Shown: positions 48,790 through 61,170 of the stretch, in pieces
How the letters are laid out: each line of letters begins with the position of its first letter
How positions within the stretch are numbered: position 1 is the first letter of the stretch
Assembly (NCBI GenBank): GCA_900660155.1
Contig: CABFPE010000008.1
Coordinates: 1,124,453 to 1,188,452 of the forward strand
Source: Hofstenia miamia
Taxonomy: Eukaryota; Xenacoelomorpha; Acoela; Hofsteniidae
Reading direction: 5' to 3'
Length of the DNA stretch: 64,000 bases
Made by a program: the position numbers and the translations under genes
Notes under the pieces: model-generated
Database searches by the model: none
The model's input: the letters and a program-made list of their open reading frames with translations, nothing else
What the model was told of the DNA's origin: nothing

Positions 48790-49979
48790 TTTTTCCGTCA
48801 AACAAGTGTACCAGGTAATTAAGTTTGACAGAGTATCACCCCTTCAAAAAAGTGTGCCACACTTTCGCTATTTCGCAGTTAATAAAATCAATTAACCATT
48901 TGTTTTCATAAAGCAGTGGGTAAGCTCACGTTGCATTATACAAATGTTGACAGAGAACATGGTTGCATTCATAGAGCTTTATAAATAGTTCTTGTTTATA
49001 AAAAGCTCCTCTTTTAAAAGTAGGAACAAGCGCATGCGTGAAGAGGCATAGTTTTAATTCTAGATTTAATGTGCATGAAAATAGCATCAATTTATTGTTT
49101 TGTTTACTTCTGTAACTTATATCACAGAATTGATTAAAATCCATTCTCAAAATACATTTATAAGTTGTTTCAACTAACTATAGCACTAATATAGGAAATA
49201 AAGGAAATAACTTTAACATGAACATCACAATTTTTTTACAGATTGCATAACAAACAAAATGAATTCTATTTGACAAGTATTGATCCTAACGAATGATAGG
49301 GCACTGAATGTCACGAAATGTGTGATCTATGATGAAAAAACTTTAGGTGGCAACTGTTTTGATATAATACTATCATGGTCAAAATATCTCTGATTATGTA
49401 AATTCACAAACCTTTTAAAAATTCGAACTAACTAATATTTCTGATTTTTTTGAAATAGAAAATTTAATAAAACTAATCTAATGCAGTCAAGCCAAACGGT
49501 GTTAAATTGTATTTACTAGTACTTGCAATCAATATTTTTGTAAGTGACCCAATATCTCTTACCATGATTGTACAATTACGAATCGCCTTATCTTCTGTTA
49601 TTTGGAAAAATTAAATCAATGAATATTCATTCTGAAATAATTATGTATATAGTTCTCGTTCACTGAAATTGAAAAAAAATTAAGGTCGAAGAATACAGAT
49701 ATTAATGAAAAATTTCACTATTATGCATTGTTTATAAATTTGCAAGCTTTCTCCGTTTATTGTACATAGAATATAATATCAGTTTAAACAACAAAACTTT
49801 TACCGAAAGTATAAAATGAAATTCTAGTTGAAATCGGGTTATATCTGCAAGTTTGACACACAAGTTTGACTGTGTATTCCCCTTTTAAGTAAAATTTTTA
49901 CCTCATTTTCAAAGAATAAGAAAAATAGCATTTCTGTAGAAGTGTATAAGATATACATTTTCTAAAAAATCTTAAGCCC
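48790..49979. other. AT-rich DNA, nothing recognised
   Basis: About 1.2 kb between the LINE fragment and the Mutator-like relic with no coding or repeat structure that I can support. Confidence 0.55.
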
Positions 49980-50019
49980 TTATTGAAGAGATAATGCCTT
50001 CTGGTACTTGTACCATGTG

Positions 50020-51070
50020 TCTCCATCAGTAGGGCAGATGTATTGCTGCGGCTGCTCATTTGTGGACAGTTTGTGATAATAGGTTGACCGTCAGTCTACC
50101 TTTCCCACCAATAGCCTTTCCATCGCATAGCTTTGTACCCTTTGGCTGCTTCTTAACGTTACTGAAGGCGGTACCAATGCGCTTTTGCACATGCCTCACA
50201 CACCATTACTGGCAGAAATGACTGTGGCGACACCATGTAAGGACGAATATCACCGTGGTTGCCATGTTCCATCACATGTAACCTCTACACCTGAAGTTTT
50301 CTGAACAGTCTTTAGCTCATTAGCAACAGAAGTCATGCTATCCTTGGCAAATTCCTCAGTAGTCTTCAAAATTGAATCAAAATGTTTATTCCATGAGTTT
50401 TNTGCCTCACACACCATTACTGGCAGAAATGACTGTGGCGACACCATGTAAGGACGAATATCACCGTGGTTGCCATGTTCCATCACATGTAACCTTTAGC
50501 TCAATAGCAACAGAAGTCATGCTATCCTTGGCAAATTCCTCAGTAGTCTTCAAAATTGAATCAAAATGTTTATTCCATGAGTTTTTCCGGCTAGGCTGTG
50601 CCATATTCATAAGTCCAAAAAATTCCTGTGCTGTGATGCGACCTTTTCCTATACAAGAAATGACAAACAAATTTTTTATTGTTTGTAAAGGAGTTGTTGC
50701 TCACTTTTTGTGAAGAATAAAACTCCTTTTTTCTACAAAAAACTACTAACAACACAAGACAGTTTGAAAGCTACAACACCTCCTTTCCTTCTATCAGTAA
50801 CTTCTTTAAATTTCAATTGATGTCCACAAGAACAAAAACGACATTCTCCAATAACTTGAATAAGAACAGCGAAATCGATAAGTGATGAGTATCTGATATT
50901 TGATGTTGGTCTCTGAGTCTTTGTTTCTTTTTGTAATTTTCCTTTTCATACTGTTCTCCAAATTTTCTCTTTGAAGCACTTGGACCTAGTTCATTTACTT
51001 TTTCTGCCACAACAACATGAGGTAGATCAGCTCCACGAATTTCATTGTCATTGTTGGTGAAACGATTTCC
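50020..51070 (-). pseudogene. Mutator-like transposase relic
   Basis: Minus-strand fragments follow the metazoan Mutator-like transposase domain. They are LPHVVVAEKVNELGPSASKR and FGEQYEKENYKKKQR (51020-50910), FKEVTDRRKGGVVAFKLSC (about 50810-50750), FVISCIGKGRITAQEFFGLM and NMAQPSRKNSWNKHFDSILK (50670-50560), FAKDSMTSVAIEL, VTCDGTWQPR (about 50490-50460), YSSLHGVATVIS, and HVQKRIGTAFSNVKKQPKGT with GKAIGGKGRLT (about 50200-50090). SCDGTWQKRGYSSLHG and GHVQKRMG are the family's signature blocks. Several frames and stops. Around the N at 50402 the segment 50192-50401 recurs at 50403-50585, with a ~27-bp difference, so two alleles or two copies are joined. Confidence 0.78.
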
Positions 51071-52590
51071 ATTTAATCCCCGATTTTTATCTGTATTTGC
51101 CTTTATTCTTGCCCATTATAAGTTTTGAACACAAACAACACCTTCCAATAGCTTGAAATATCCAATATAATGCACAACAATATCTAACACTTGTAACACA
51201 CAAAACACTGCCTGATTCCATAAACACATGTATTGTGAACATACAAAAAGAGCATCGGTGTAGCAGATAGGTACTTGATAGGGCTATGGACTGAATGAGT
51301 CATCAAAATAAGGACTAGCCCATTGTGCAAATAGAGATTTAAAGGTGTACTAGCCCAGTTCTACTCAAAACAGGGGGGATATGTAAGGAGATCTTGAAAT
51401 GTTGGAAAATTGAACAATTATGATTTGCGTTCCTATGGAAACGGCTGGTAAACAAACCCTAAAAATCTGGAATGTCATTTTTAATTGATTACTTCATGGA
51501 TATCTGAAGGAGAAACACACTTTATTTTGATAGATATTGAAAGATAACAAGCTAAAGTACAGAAAACAGCAAAAAACTAAAATTTGATTTTGTATTTATT
51601 TTCAACGGGGCACACCACATTCAGATATTTTAATTTTCAACATAAATTGACGTTATTGAGTCTCCACTAAAAAATGGCGTTAATGTCTCAACTTTTAAAG
51701 GAGTAATTTGCTTTTTACATACATTTTTACATTTGTGTTTAAAGTAGACTCCATGCTTTTGGAGGTTGAAGGCCTGATAAAATTTGTATAATACTACTAA
51801 AAAATATTTCGGATTTTATGGATACTGGGTTGTCAAATGTGTCTACAATGTACTACGCCGCTTAGAATATAATAAGTCGCTTACGATTCAACATGAAATG
51901 ATGGAAAGTAAAGTATTCGAGGAAACTGGCATTAGTGAAACAGGAAATTCATATTTTGAAAAATTCCCATTTCGATCATATTGTTGTTAATTGATTTTCG
52001 TGTTTATAGTTACATCATTTGAACTTATTTAAGATATATCTTGGCTTTGCTTTGTTTGATGTGAATTGATTTTCTTTAGTCCGACCTACAAAGAGAATAA
52101 AATAATTTTTAAACTAAAGTTAAACGTATTTGTCGATGCGGAGAGTTATACAGTCTGTTCTGGCGAGATTAAAAATGTAAATGCAAATTTATAAATTTGA
52201 CATATATTCCTTATGATATTGACTTGCCAAGCAAAAACTTATTTTAGCTTTTTGCAAGTATTTTAGATTCTCCATAGACATGTTTAGGAAACAAGTTTTT
52301 GTATATGGGAACATAATATTGTTGGAAAGTGACAATCAATTTTCAATATTTCTTCAAGAATTTAGATTTTATTTTCAAAACTTCTTGAATGAATAAATAA
52401 TTTATCAGGATTTCTATAATTTAACAATACACCTTGCTTAATGAATTTTGCAAATCTTGCATATTTAATCAAATATTTCGCTTTGAAATAACGTTAGAAT
52501 GGCTTAAAATATTTCAGGGGCCTATATATATATATATATATATATAGTGCAGTTTTCGAGATATTTTATCTGAAAGTTAATAAGGTGTAC

Positions 52591-52660
52591 AAAGCGCAAG
52601 TCTGTGTGGGAAACGTACAAAGCGCAAGCTAGCGGGTTCTTAAAATGCATAAAGCGCAAG
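52591..52660 (+). repeat. Three spaced copies of AAAGCGCAAG
   Basis: Exact copies at 52591-52600, 52619-52628 and 52651-52660, spaced 28 and 32 bp, with GTAC or GCAT before each. GC-containing motif in AT-rich DNA; role unknown. Confidence 0.7.
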
Positions 52661-53878
52661 TATGAGTGCATATACATAGTAGCAAGACATTACTAAAAAA
52701 TATCTGCGAGATGGCATTGTGCAGAGTTAGACACGGCCCTAAATATTTAATGGCAATCCGCCCAGAGGCCAGCATTCTCAAAGGTTTTGGAAAACAGTTC
52801 ACCGATGTCCCACAAAGTGTATTTTTTGCCTGAATGTTCCGCACATATATCCACAGGCCTTTTTGCAGCTATTTACATCAGTTCCCCCTGGTCTATACAA
52901 ATATCTAAAACTTTCAAGGGCAGTTCCAGATTAAAGCATCAACTACATACAAATTTATTTCACACAAAGGTAACTTGCTATTTAGAAGTAAGCCTAAGCA
53001 AAAACTAATTTATCTATAAAAACAATTATAAGAAAAACGAGATTTTGCATATTTGATCAATAAGAAATCTCGATTACGATAACACCTGCTTCGCAATCTA
53101 ATAATACTTGAACAAAATTTGAAAATGGTAACACATGCTAAATTCCGAAGATTATATTTAAGAAAAATTCATTTCGACAAATACTCAGTAGTCTAAATTT
53201 TCATTAAGATTCATTTGTATTTTTGAAATAATCATAGAAAAACTAGAGCCTGAAACCTATTCCCAAAGAATTTTTCAATATTGGTAAAGGCTAATTCAAA
53301 GAAATTATTAATGTGATAACATTCATTGCATAAAAACTTTGTTGTAACCAAAAATTGTTTGAGAACAAAGGAAATGAACATATGATGTATATAATGCTGC
53401 ACAATTTTGAATAATACAACAAGTATGTTAATGCTACTAGTTTATGGGAACATTAAATTTATAAAATTTGAATAGAAGGATTAATATTCATTTTGAGGAA
53501 TGCTAAGAAATTCTAAAGAGTAAATAGATATTCTTCTTTATCAAAAGTTGTAATTTATGATGTCAAAAACACAAGCAATTGGTAACACTAATTTAGAACA
53601 TGCTTTTCCTTAAAGAATCTGAAGAAACACTTTCAAAGTCATTAAACCTGAAAACTTGCCTACATTCTTAAATGAATGTGAACCACTAAAGCCATTTTAT
53701 GTGCTTGGTACTTCATAGAAAATATGCAAAAATACATATTTTTAATACTGTATATGATTTTGTTTGGAAAATGTATAACAACATGCATTTGGTAATGGAA
53801 ATCATAGAGAAAAATTTAATGTAGTAAGTGTTCAAGACTGCCATATTTTTCTTTAATAATAAATTTATTGCATTTTTC

Positions 53879-53882
<4 letters not shown>

Positions 53883-53913
<31 letters not shown>
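53883..53913. repeat. (TA)n microsatellite
   Basis: About 30 bp of uninterrupted alternating TA, the longest such tract in the 51-55 kb stretch. Confidence 0.9.
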
Positions 53914-53916
<3 letters not shown>

Positions 53917-55147
53917 CTAAAGTTTTTGCTGAAATATCTTGACATATTTCAAGTGACTTGCCCCATTTATGGAGCCAAGATATTTATATTGCCATTGATA
54001 TTAAAGGATTATCAATAACTTATCCAACAGCTTTGTATTTCATAATGAAACAGACAGAAAACCTCAGTTGCAGTTTGTAAAATGCTATGCACATTTTGTA
54101 AGGAATAGATTATAAATAATCAAAAACTACATATAGAATATATCCTTATGAGACAACAAACTTGATATCCTTTTTTAAAATATATAGTTATATATATTTG
54201 AGAATCATTGATAAAATCTATTGCTATTTATGCAGATTTTTCAACCTATTTCCATTCATCATTCAGACAAAGCTTCAGTAATTTCCAAAATGTAAAAATC
54301 AAAAACTTAAATTACAATATTTAATCAAATACTATTTAAAATCAGGAAATGATGATTATACTTGCAAATTATGAATCATAGTGTATAACTAAATACATAC
54401 TGGGGCATAAATGCACAATTATTCAATTTCAACAATAGATTTAAGAACTTATTTATTATCATTACATTATTTGATGATCTTAGTATTTTTCAACAGTAAT
54501 ATTTGAATAAAATGTTAAATTGATGTTAATTACACAGTATTTCTGACTATTGTAGACAAAATCAGTCTGCTATTTATGCATATTGGTAATGGTATGCAGT
54601 TGTTTATTAAATTACCTGTTTTTATTCATATATATATATAAATTTATAAATATATATAAGTGTGAATATTCATTTTGTTCTAATTGATAAAAACTTGGAA
54701 TACATTGTATTTTGTCTTTTACTGTATTTAAATTATGATATTGTAAGCTGTATCATATTAGTTAAAGGATACCTAGAATTGGTACAGCTAAGCTAGCATA
54801 CCTTATAATTTAGGGCTAGGTATATGGATATGACATTTGCTGCATGAATGTGCATAATTTCTATTTTTTTACCATGAAAAGCCTACAACTATTACCTCAT
54901 ACTCAACACTACAATTTAATCAAATTATGAGCTTTTGATCCAAAATTTCTATGTTCACTTTCACATTCATTCAATATAAAATCTTACTTAATAATAACAA
55001 TATTGTGACGTCATTAAAGAATATATTTTACAGGTAGAGAATCTATACAGATTGAGCTGTCTTCTTAACAGATACTCGTCACATGACCTTTTCACTCATA
55101 TGACATACAGCATGCCATTACCAATTTGTTGTTGATTAGAGCAAAAG

Positions 55148-56443
55148 GGGTCTGTCTCACTTCCCCTAAGTGTGACATCACAAAATATTAAATACCATTA
55201 GAGACACAATTTCAATAAAATTGTTATTGTATATTTGAATAAATATATATATTTCTTTAAACTTTATTTTGATTAGTTTTTTATGTAGCTAAGATTACTG
55301 AAATACAGAATTACTAGTAAATAAATGTAAATATATGCTATAATTATAAGCATTGACTTCACATATTATATACATATATTTTACCCCCAATGATGTTTAG
55401 ATCTAACCTGATGATTATAGAATTGCATTAGCATGCCTTGTGCTGTGTACTTTCATAATTCATAGCTAATATATAAAAGCTAATTTGTTTTGTGTCATAT
55501 TTACTTCAGAATAATTTTGGGTAGCTTATCTATTTCTATAAAGCATTTTACAGATTCATAGTGTAAGACAACACAATGATTTCTATTGCAGAAATGACAG
55601 GTTTAAATCCTGTTGGATCTGCTTTTTGAAATGGTCCTCTCCTTTATTTTTGTAAACAAAAATTTGAAATAATATATCTGCAGGCATATCAGTATTAAAT
55701 AATAATTAAAAACATTAGTGATTTGTTTAACACCTGGATGATATAAATTTCTGTATTGTATTTGTAAATAGCAAACCAATGTGATGCATTGTTACAATTT
55801 TTCCAGATCCCTGGCCCCCCTCAAGTAATATACTCAAGTATTGACTGCTCTTAATGCAGGGGTGTCATGAGAGAGCTGACTCCCACTCATTGTTGCCAGG
55901 CTAATTCTACATTCTAGTAAAATACATATAAAAAAATTACATTTAACATTTTCTTAGTTAAAAACAACTCTTGATTACTGCTAAAAGGAATAGAATAGTC
56001 TGCCAGCACAAACAATGAATACTAACTGATCAGGAAATGTATAAGATATATAATAAAAAATTAGCAAACAAATAACAAATGAACATGAAAAAATTATTAC
56101 ATATTACAATAAAGTACAAACTACCAAAATAATGAACATAATTAAACTTCTATTATAATCTAAACAGATTTTTAAAGGACCACTAAATATTTACTAAATG
56201 CAAACAGCAAACTTCAACATTTATAATTATAGAACATATTTACATATATTTACTTGTAATTCTGTATTTCAGCAATCTTAACTACATAGAAAACTAATCA
56301 AAAGAAATTTTTAAGACATATACGTATATTTATGCAAATATAGAATTACAATTTCATTGAAATTGTGTCTCTAGTAATATTTAAAATTTTGTGATGTCAG
56401 ACTTGGGGGAAATGAGTTTGGGGGAAGTGAGACAGACCTGAGC
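55148..56443. repeat. 200-bp inverted repeat with 0.9-kb spacer
   Basis: 55150-55345 (starting GTCTGTCTCACTTCCCC) matches the reverse complement of about 56230-56440, roughly 85% by eye, with one arm carrying an extra ~15 bp near the outer end. The spacer has no coding signal. It could be a foldback-type element or two terminal repeats in opposite orientation. Confidence 0.75.
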
Positions 56444-56447
56444 AAAA

Positions 56448-57130
56448 GTGTGTGCAGGAGATAAACTATCCACATTTATCAAAAAGTTGTTGAAGCAAAG
56501 CTTCAAATTGATAATTATTCTCAAATTTTTAATAGAATTAAATTCAACACAAATACAAAAACATTTACTGCTAAAACTTCTAAATCAGTTTGCACCACAA
56601 AAAACTATAAATTCTATTGAAACCAACATCAAATTTGAACCAACATCCATTGAAAAACCACTGAAGCCCATCAACCTGAAAAAGGTTTACTGTAAAGAAT
56701 GTGGTCAAAAGGACCATAGCATCCCAAACTTACTAAAAGCATACATTTAATTGCCAACAAAGGTTATTAATATACCAACAACAGTGACATCTACAAATCC
56801 AATTCAGAATCTGAAGAGAATTTAAATTATTAAGAGCACCAATTCTCAGCTTTGCATGAATGGTCCTCATGACTACAAACTTAAATAAAAACACCATGAC
56901 TGTAACCATCAATGGGATCATCATATCTGCAACAGTAGACACTGGTGCTTCAATATCTATAATTACAGACACCTGTGCAAACCAAATCAGCATAAATAGA
57001 AGTCACATCACACCACCCAATCATAACCTAATCAATGCATCAGGTGAATAAATCAATATGAAGGGCCTCATCAACAATCTGGAATTTAACATTGGAAGCA
57101 ATAGGTTTGCACACAACAAAGTAATTGAAA
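56448..57130 (+). mobile_element. Gypsy-like LTR retrotransposon fossil: gag end and protease
   Basis: Plus strand. A zinc-knuckle-like CKECGQKDH near 56690 is followed by an aspartic-protease core with VDTGASISII near 56934-56965. That order (nucleocapsid then protease) is typical of gag-pol elements. It is broken, with several breaks, and truncated before the reverse transcriptase. Flanking terminal repeats are not clearly defined. An R4-type LINE lies downstream in the opposite orientation, and integrase-like sequence resumes beyond it. Confidence 0.65.
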
Positions 57131-57959
57131 AATATAAAATTCATCCTGTCTTCAACTCATCCTGTCTACTGTATATTGATGAAACTGTCATTTTCAATTT
57201 TAGTAGTTCTTTTGCCTCCAATATTATCTCTGATCTTGAGCATTTGTCTACTATTAACCAACTTGATTTTTGCCCTACCAAGACATGTGGTATTTCCTTT
57301 TCTTTATTTCCCCTTTCTGATCTTTGTCTTCCTGTGAACTTTTCTCTTCATCATACTCATCCTTGAGTTCAACTTGCTGCTAATTTAAACTGGCCTGGTG
57401 ATGTGTCCTTACATCTCCACAAATTTAATAATTCCTCACTCTTTGCTATCTTCTACAATGTTCCCTTTAATTCCACAGCTGCTGTAAAACTCTCTTTGTT
57501 CAAGTCCATTCATTACATCATTCCTCTCTATGCTTCTTCATGTTGGTGGACTTCTCATTCTTTGTTCCATTCTATGGGAATGCTTCCAGAAGAATGCCTT
57601 CAAATGGGTCTTTCCCTTGCCATACAAAGACACTTTTCTCAAATTCTCCACTCTCCTACTGTTACTATACTTCCATGCCTGTGATTTCCTCCTTTTCAAT
57701 CACTTGCTCACTCACAAATTGGATCTTGATCCATTTGACTTCATTAAGTTCTCTCATTCCTCCTCCACTCACTCTGATGATGTTGGCAATTTCTCCATTA
57801 GTTGTTCTAAGAAACATCACACCCTTCACTTGTTTTTCAATCATGCTTGTACTGCTGCTAGTTACGTTTTGAATCTCAACCCTCCAAGAGCTATTGATTT
57901 CTTTTCACCTCTTTTTTGAGCCCTTTTCCAATTTTGCCTACTTTTCCATTTGCTCCTAA
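57131..57959. other. Pyrimidine-rich stretch of unknown origin
   Basis: The composition switches near 57145 from A-rich to strongly CT-rich on the plus strand, and the stretch runs into the LINE. A 129-codon plus-strand frame (57530-57919) is open but Leu/Phe/Ser-rich, as expected for the complement of purine-rich coding DNA. The minus strand gives no protein I recognise. It may be LINE 3' UTR or another inserted repeat. Confidence 0.45.
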
Positions 57960-58102
57960 TTTATCTCCTGTGACTGTCCATACTGCTGCAAAACTTGACT
58001 TCTTTTTTTGTAGTGTCTGTCTTCAGCAGCTAAATACAGTCATTCATTATTATTTCTTGCTTCACACAGCTTCATGCTGGTATTCCTCTCAGCTCAGGAA
58101 AC

Positions 58103-58640
58103 TCACCAGTTCCCAGGGAGTCTGAGAGCTTTCCTCATGACTCTAGCTGTTCCTAACAATGCTGCCTTCTGTGCTACTGCTCCTCCCCACTTTGGTACTC
58201 TTGCCTCCTCCAAGTATCTCTTATGCTTCTTACTCACTGCTCTTAGTGCTCCTACTACTACTGGGACTACTTCAACCTTCTTTAACTGCAACAGCCTTTC
58301 TATTTCCTCTTCCAACTCCCTGTACTTGTCTATCTTCTCTTTCTAGTTGCTTTCTACATTTCTGTCCTTTGGTACTGGTATGTCAATCACTGTTCCTAAA
58401 CTTTTCTCTTTGTCTACAACTACTATGTCTGGCCTCCATGATTCTATCACCTTGCTTGTCTGTATGTTGAAGTCCCACAGTATCTTAACCTTTTCATTCT
58501 CAATGGCTCCCTGTGGCTTGTGCTCATACCACTTGTCTCCTGCCTCTAACCCATGCTGCCTGCTCAAGCTCCACATCCTGCTATCAGATGATCTACTGTC
58601 TCACATTCTTTCTTACATAGCCTACACTTATTACTTACTT
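58103..58640 (-). pseudogene. LINE CCHC knuckle and REL endonuclease domain
   Basis: The C-terminal domain of R2/R4-type elements, which nicks the target site. The CCHC motif is followed by a stop near 58563, then by SRPD/VVVDKE-type PD-(D/E)xK residues (RPDIVVVDKEKSLGTVIDI, near 58455-58390) and PVVVGALRAV (near 58270). The last frame ends LPGNW at 58103. Frame breaks separate the pieces. Confidence 0.8.
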
Positions 58641-59794
58641 CCACTCTTCTGTCTATATGCTTCTTCATGCAGTTTGTTCTTATACCTTGCTCCTATGCTG
58701 CCATTATCAATGCCTCTATTTCTCTTTTAAGTCCTGCTTTCTTTAACCACTTGTTGCTCTCTTCTCTGTCACATTTTTCTGTGTTCCTCCAGTATTCTCC
58801 ATACATTGCTTTCTGCCTATACCTTGTTTGTCTCTCTAATTCCATCATACTCTTGTATACCTTCTTTCCTTTGCTGTCAGCTCTTATCTTCCTTAACTCC
58901 TTAGTGACCTCCAGTAGTGACCCTCTAAAGTTTCTACAGTTCTACAGTTTCCTTCACAGTTAGCAGTCCTTTCCCTCCCTTATGCCTTGCTATGTACAGC
59001 CTATCTACATATCCATTTAAGTTGAATGCTCTCTCTGCTGCTAGTATCTTCCTTGTCTCCCTGTCTAATTCCCTCAGTTCATTCTTGTTCCACCTAACTA
59101 TTCCTGCCAAATATCTCAACACTGGTATTGCCCACATATTAAATGCCTTTATGCTGTTCTGCCCATTCAATGCTGACTTCTGTAGTACCTTCCTTATTCT
59201 CCTCTTGTATTCTTTCTTTAGCCTCATCTTCATTTCCTCATGATCTGTTCTGTCCTTTTCTATTACTCCTAAGTACTTTTACCCCTCCTTGACTTCCTCA
59301 ATCTTATCACCAATGCATATCCTCAAACCATCTCCATCTATGCACTTGCCTCTGGTCATTGTCACTGTCACACACTTTCCTAATATAAACTCCAACCCAG
59401 ACTCTTTACTTGCTATCTCCAATGTGTCCACATGCTTCTGCAACATCTTCCTTGAACTAGCATACATCTTCAGGTTGTCAATGTACCACAGGTGACTCAC
59501 TGCTCTACCATTCTTCTCCATCTTATACCATATGCCTGTCTCCTTTAACATTTCTGTGATAGGTATTAAGCAAACTACAAACAGTAGTGGCGCTAAGCTG
59601 TCTCCCTGGAATATACCCTGTCTAAACATCAACCTATGTCCATCTATCTCAGTCTGCTGCTTTCCCATCTCTCTCTCTAGAAACTCAATCCATTTCTGTG
59701 AAACTCCATTAGCCTCTAATGTCTTCAATACCCATTTATGTGATGTGCTGCCATATGCCTTCCTGTAGTCTATCCATGCCATTGCAAAGTTTGT

Positions 59795-60351
59795 CTTCCT
59801 TCTTCTACAATTCTCCACCACTGCCTGGTCTATCAACAACTGATCTTTTCATCCTCTTGTCTTTGTCCTACATTCCTTCTGCTCCTTTGGTATCAACCTG
59901 TTCTGTTCTAAGTAACATGCCAGCCTACTTGAAATCACAGAAGTTAGCAATTTCCATGTTGTCCACAGACATGTTATATGCCTGAATTTGCTTGATTCAC
60001 TATCTTTCTTTGGGTCCTTCTGTATCAGAAATGTCCTTCCCACTACCATCCACTCTGGACACCCACTCACCANCTTCCTTCTTCTACAATTCTCCACCAC
60101 TGCCTGGTCTATCAACAACTGATCTTTGCATCCTCTTGTCTTTGTCCTACATCCCTTCTGCTCCTCTGGTATCAACCTGTTCTGTTCTAAGTAACATGCC
60201 AGCCTACTTGAAATCACAGAAGTTAGCAATTTCCACGTTGTTGACAGACATGTTATTGGCCTGAAGTTGCTTGATTCACTACCTTTCTTTGGGTCCTTCT
60301 GTATCAGAAATGTCCTTCCCACTACCATCCACTCTGGACACCCACTCACCA
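59795..60351. repeat. Tandem RT segments joined at an N
   Basis: 59795-60072 and 60074-60351 are the same LINE segment with about a dozen differences (roughly 4%), joined by a single N at 60073. Unlike the identical pairs elsewhere, these appear to be two diverged copies or alleles. Confidence 0.85.
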
Positions 60352-60435
60352 CGCACTCCTCCAATGCTTCTGCTAGTCTCTAATGAACACTTGTGAACTT
60401 CTTCAGCCAATACCCATGTACCTCATCTCTGCCTG

Positions 60436-61170
60436 GGGCCTTCCAATTCTTCATCTTCTTTAGAGCCTTCTTCAACTTTGCAGTTGTGATTACTACTTCT
60501 TCTTGTCTTCTGTATCTGCTCATTCTCTATCTCTGGTCCCTCACTTCCCCATATATTCTCCCAGAACCTTACTGCATCCTCGCCTGCTCTAGATGTAGCC
60601 TTTTCTCCTGTATCTAGTTCTTTGTAGAATCTTCCTTCTTGTGCCTCAAACTTCATGTTGTCGCTTGCTTGCTTTGCTCTTGCCCTATATTTTCTTAGTT
60701 TCTCAGCTTCTGCAACTAATCTCTGCTTTAACTCTTCTCTTGCAGTTTCTATTGTCTTCCCTTTACCTACCCTGCACCTGTCCTGCACTGCCTTACTTGT
60801 NGGGCCTTCCAATTCTTCATCTTCTTTAGAGCCTCCTTCAGGTTTGCAGTTGTAATTACTTCTTCTTCTTGCCTGACTTCCTTCTGTATCTGCACACTCT
60901 CTATCTCTGGTCCCACACTTCCCCATATATTCTCCTAGAACCTTACTGCATCCTTGCCTGCTCTAGCTGTAGCCTTTTCCTGCATCTAGTTCTTTGTAGA
61001 ATTATCCTTCTTAGGCCTCAAACATCATGTTGTCTCTTGCTTGCTTTGCTCTTGCCCTATATTTTCTTAGTTTCTCAGCTTTTGCAACTAATGTCTGCTT
61101 TAGCTCTTCTCTTGCAGTTTCTATTGTGTTCCCTTTACCTACCCTGCACATGTCCTACACTGCTTTACTT
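60436..61170. repeat. Tandem LINE N-terminal segments joined at an N
   Basis: 60436-60800 and 60802-61170 are about 90% similar copies of one LINE region on either side of the N at 60801. Confidence 0.8.

Larger units (their letters stand above)
51071..55147. other. Long AT-rich stretch without genes
   Basis: Contains TA microsatellites near 52527-52548, 53883-53913 and 54620-54640, and the triple AAAGCGCAAG motif near 52591-52660. Open frames at 51784-51990 and 52629-53008 show no domain. Confidence 0.55.
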
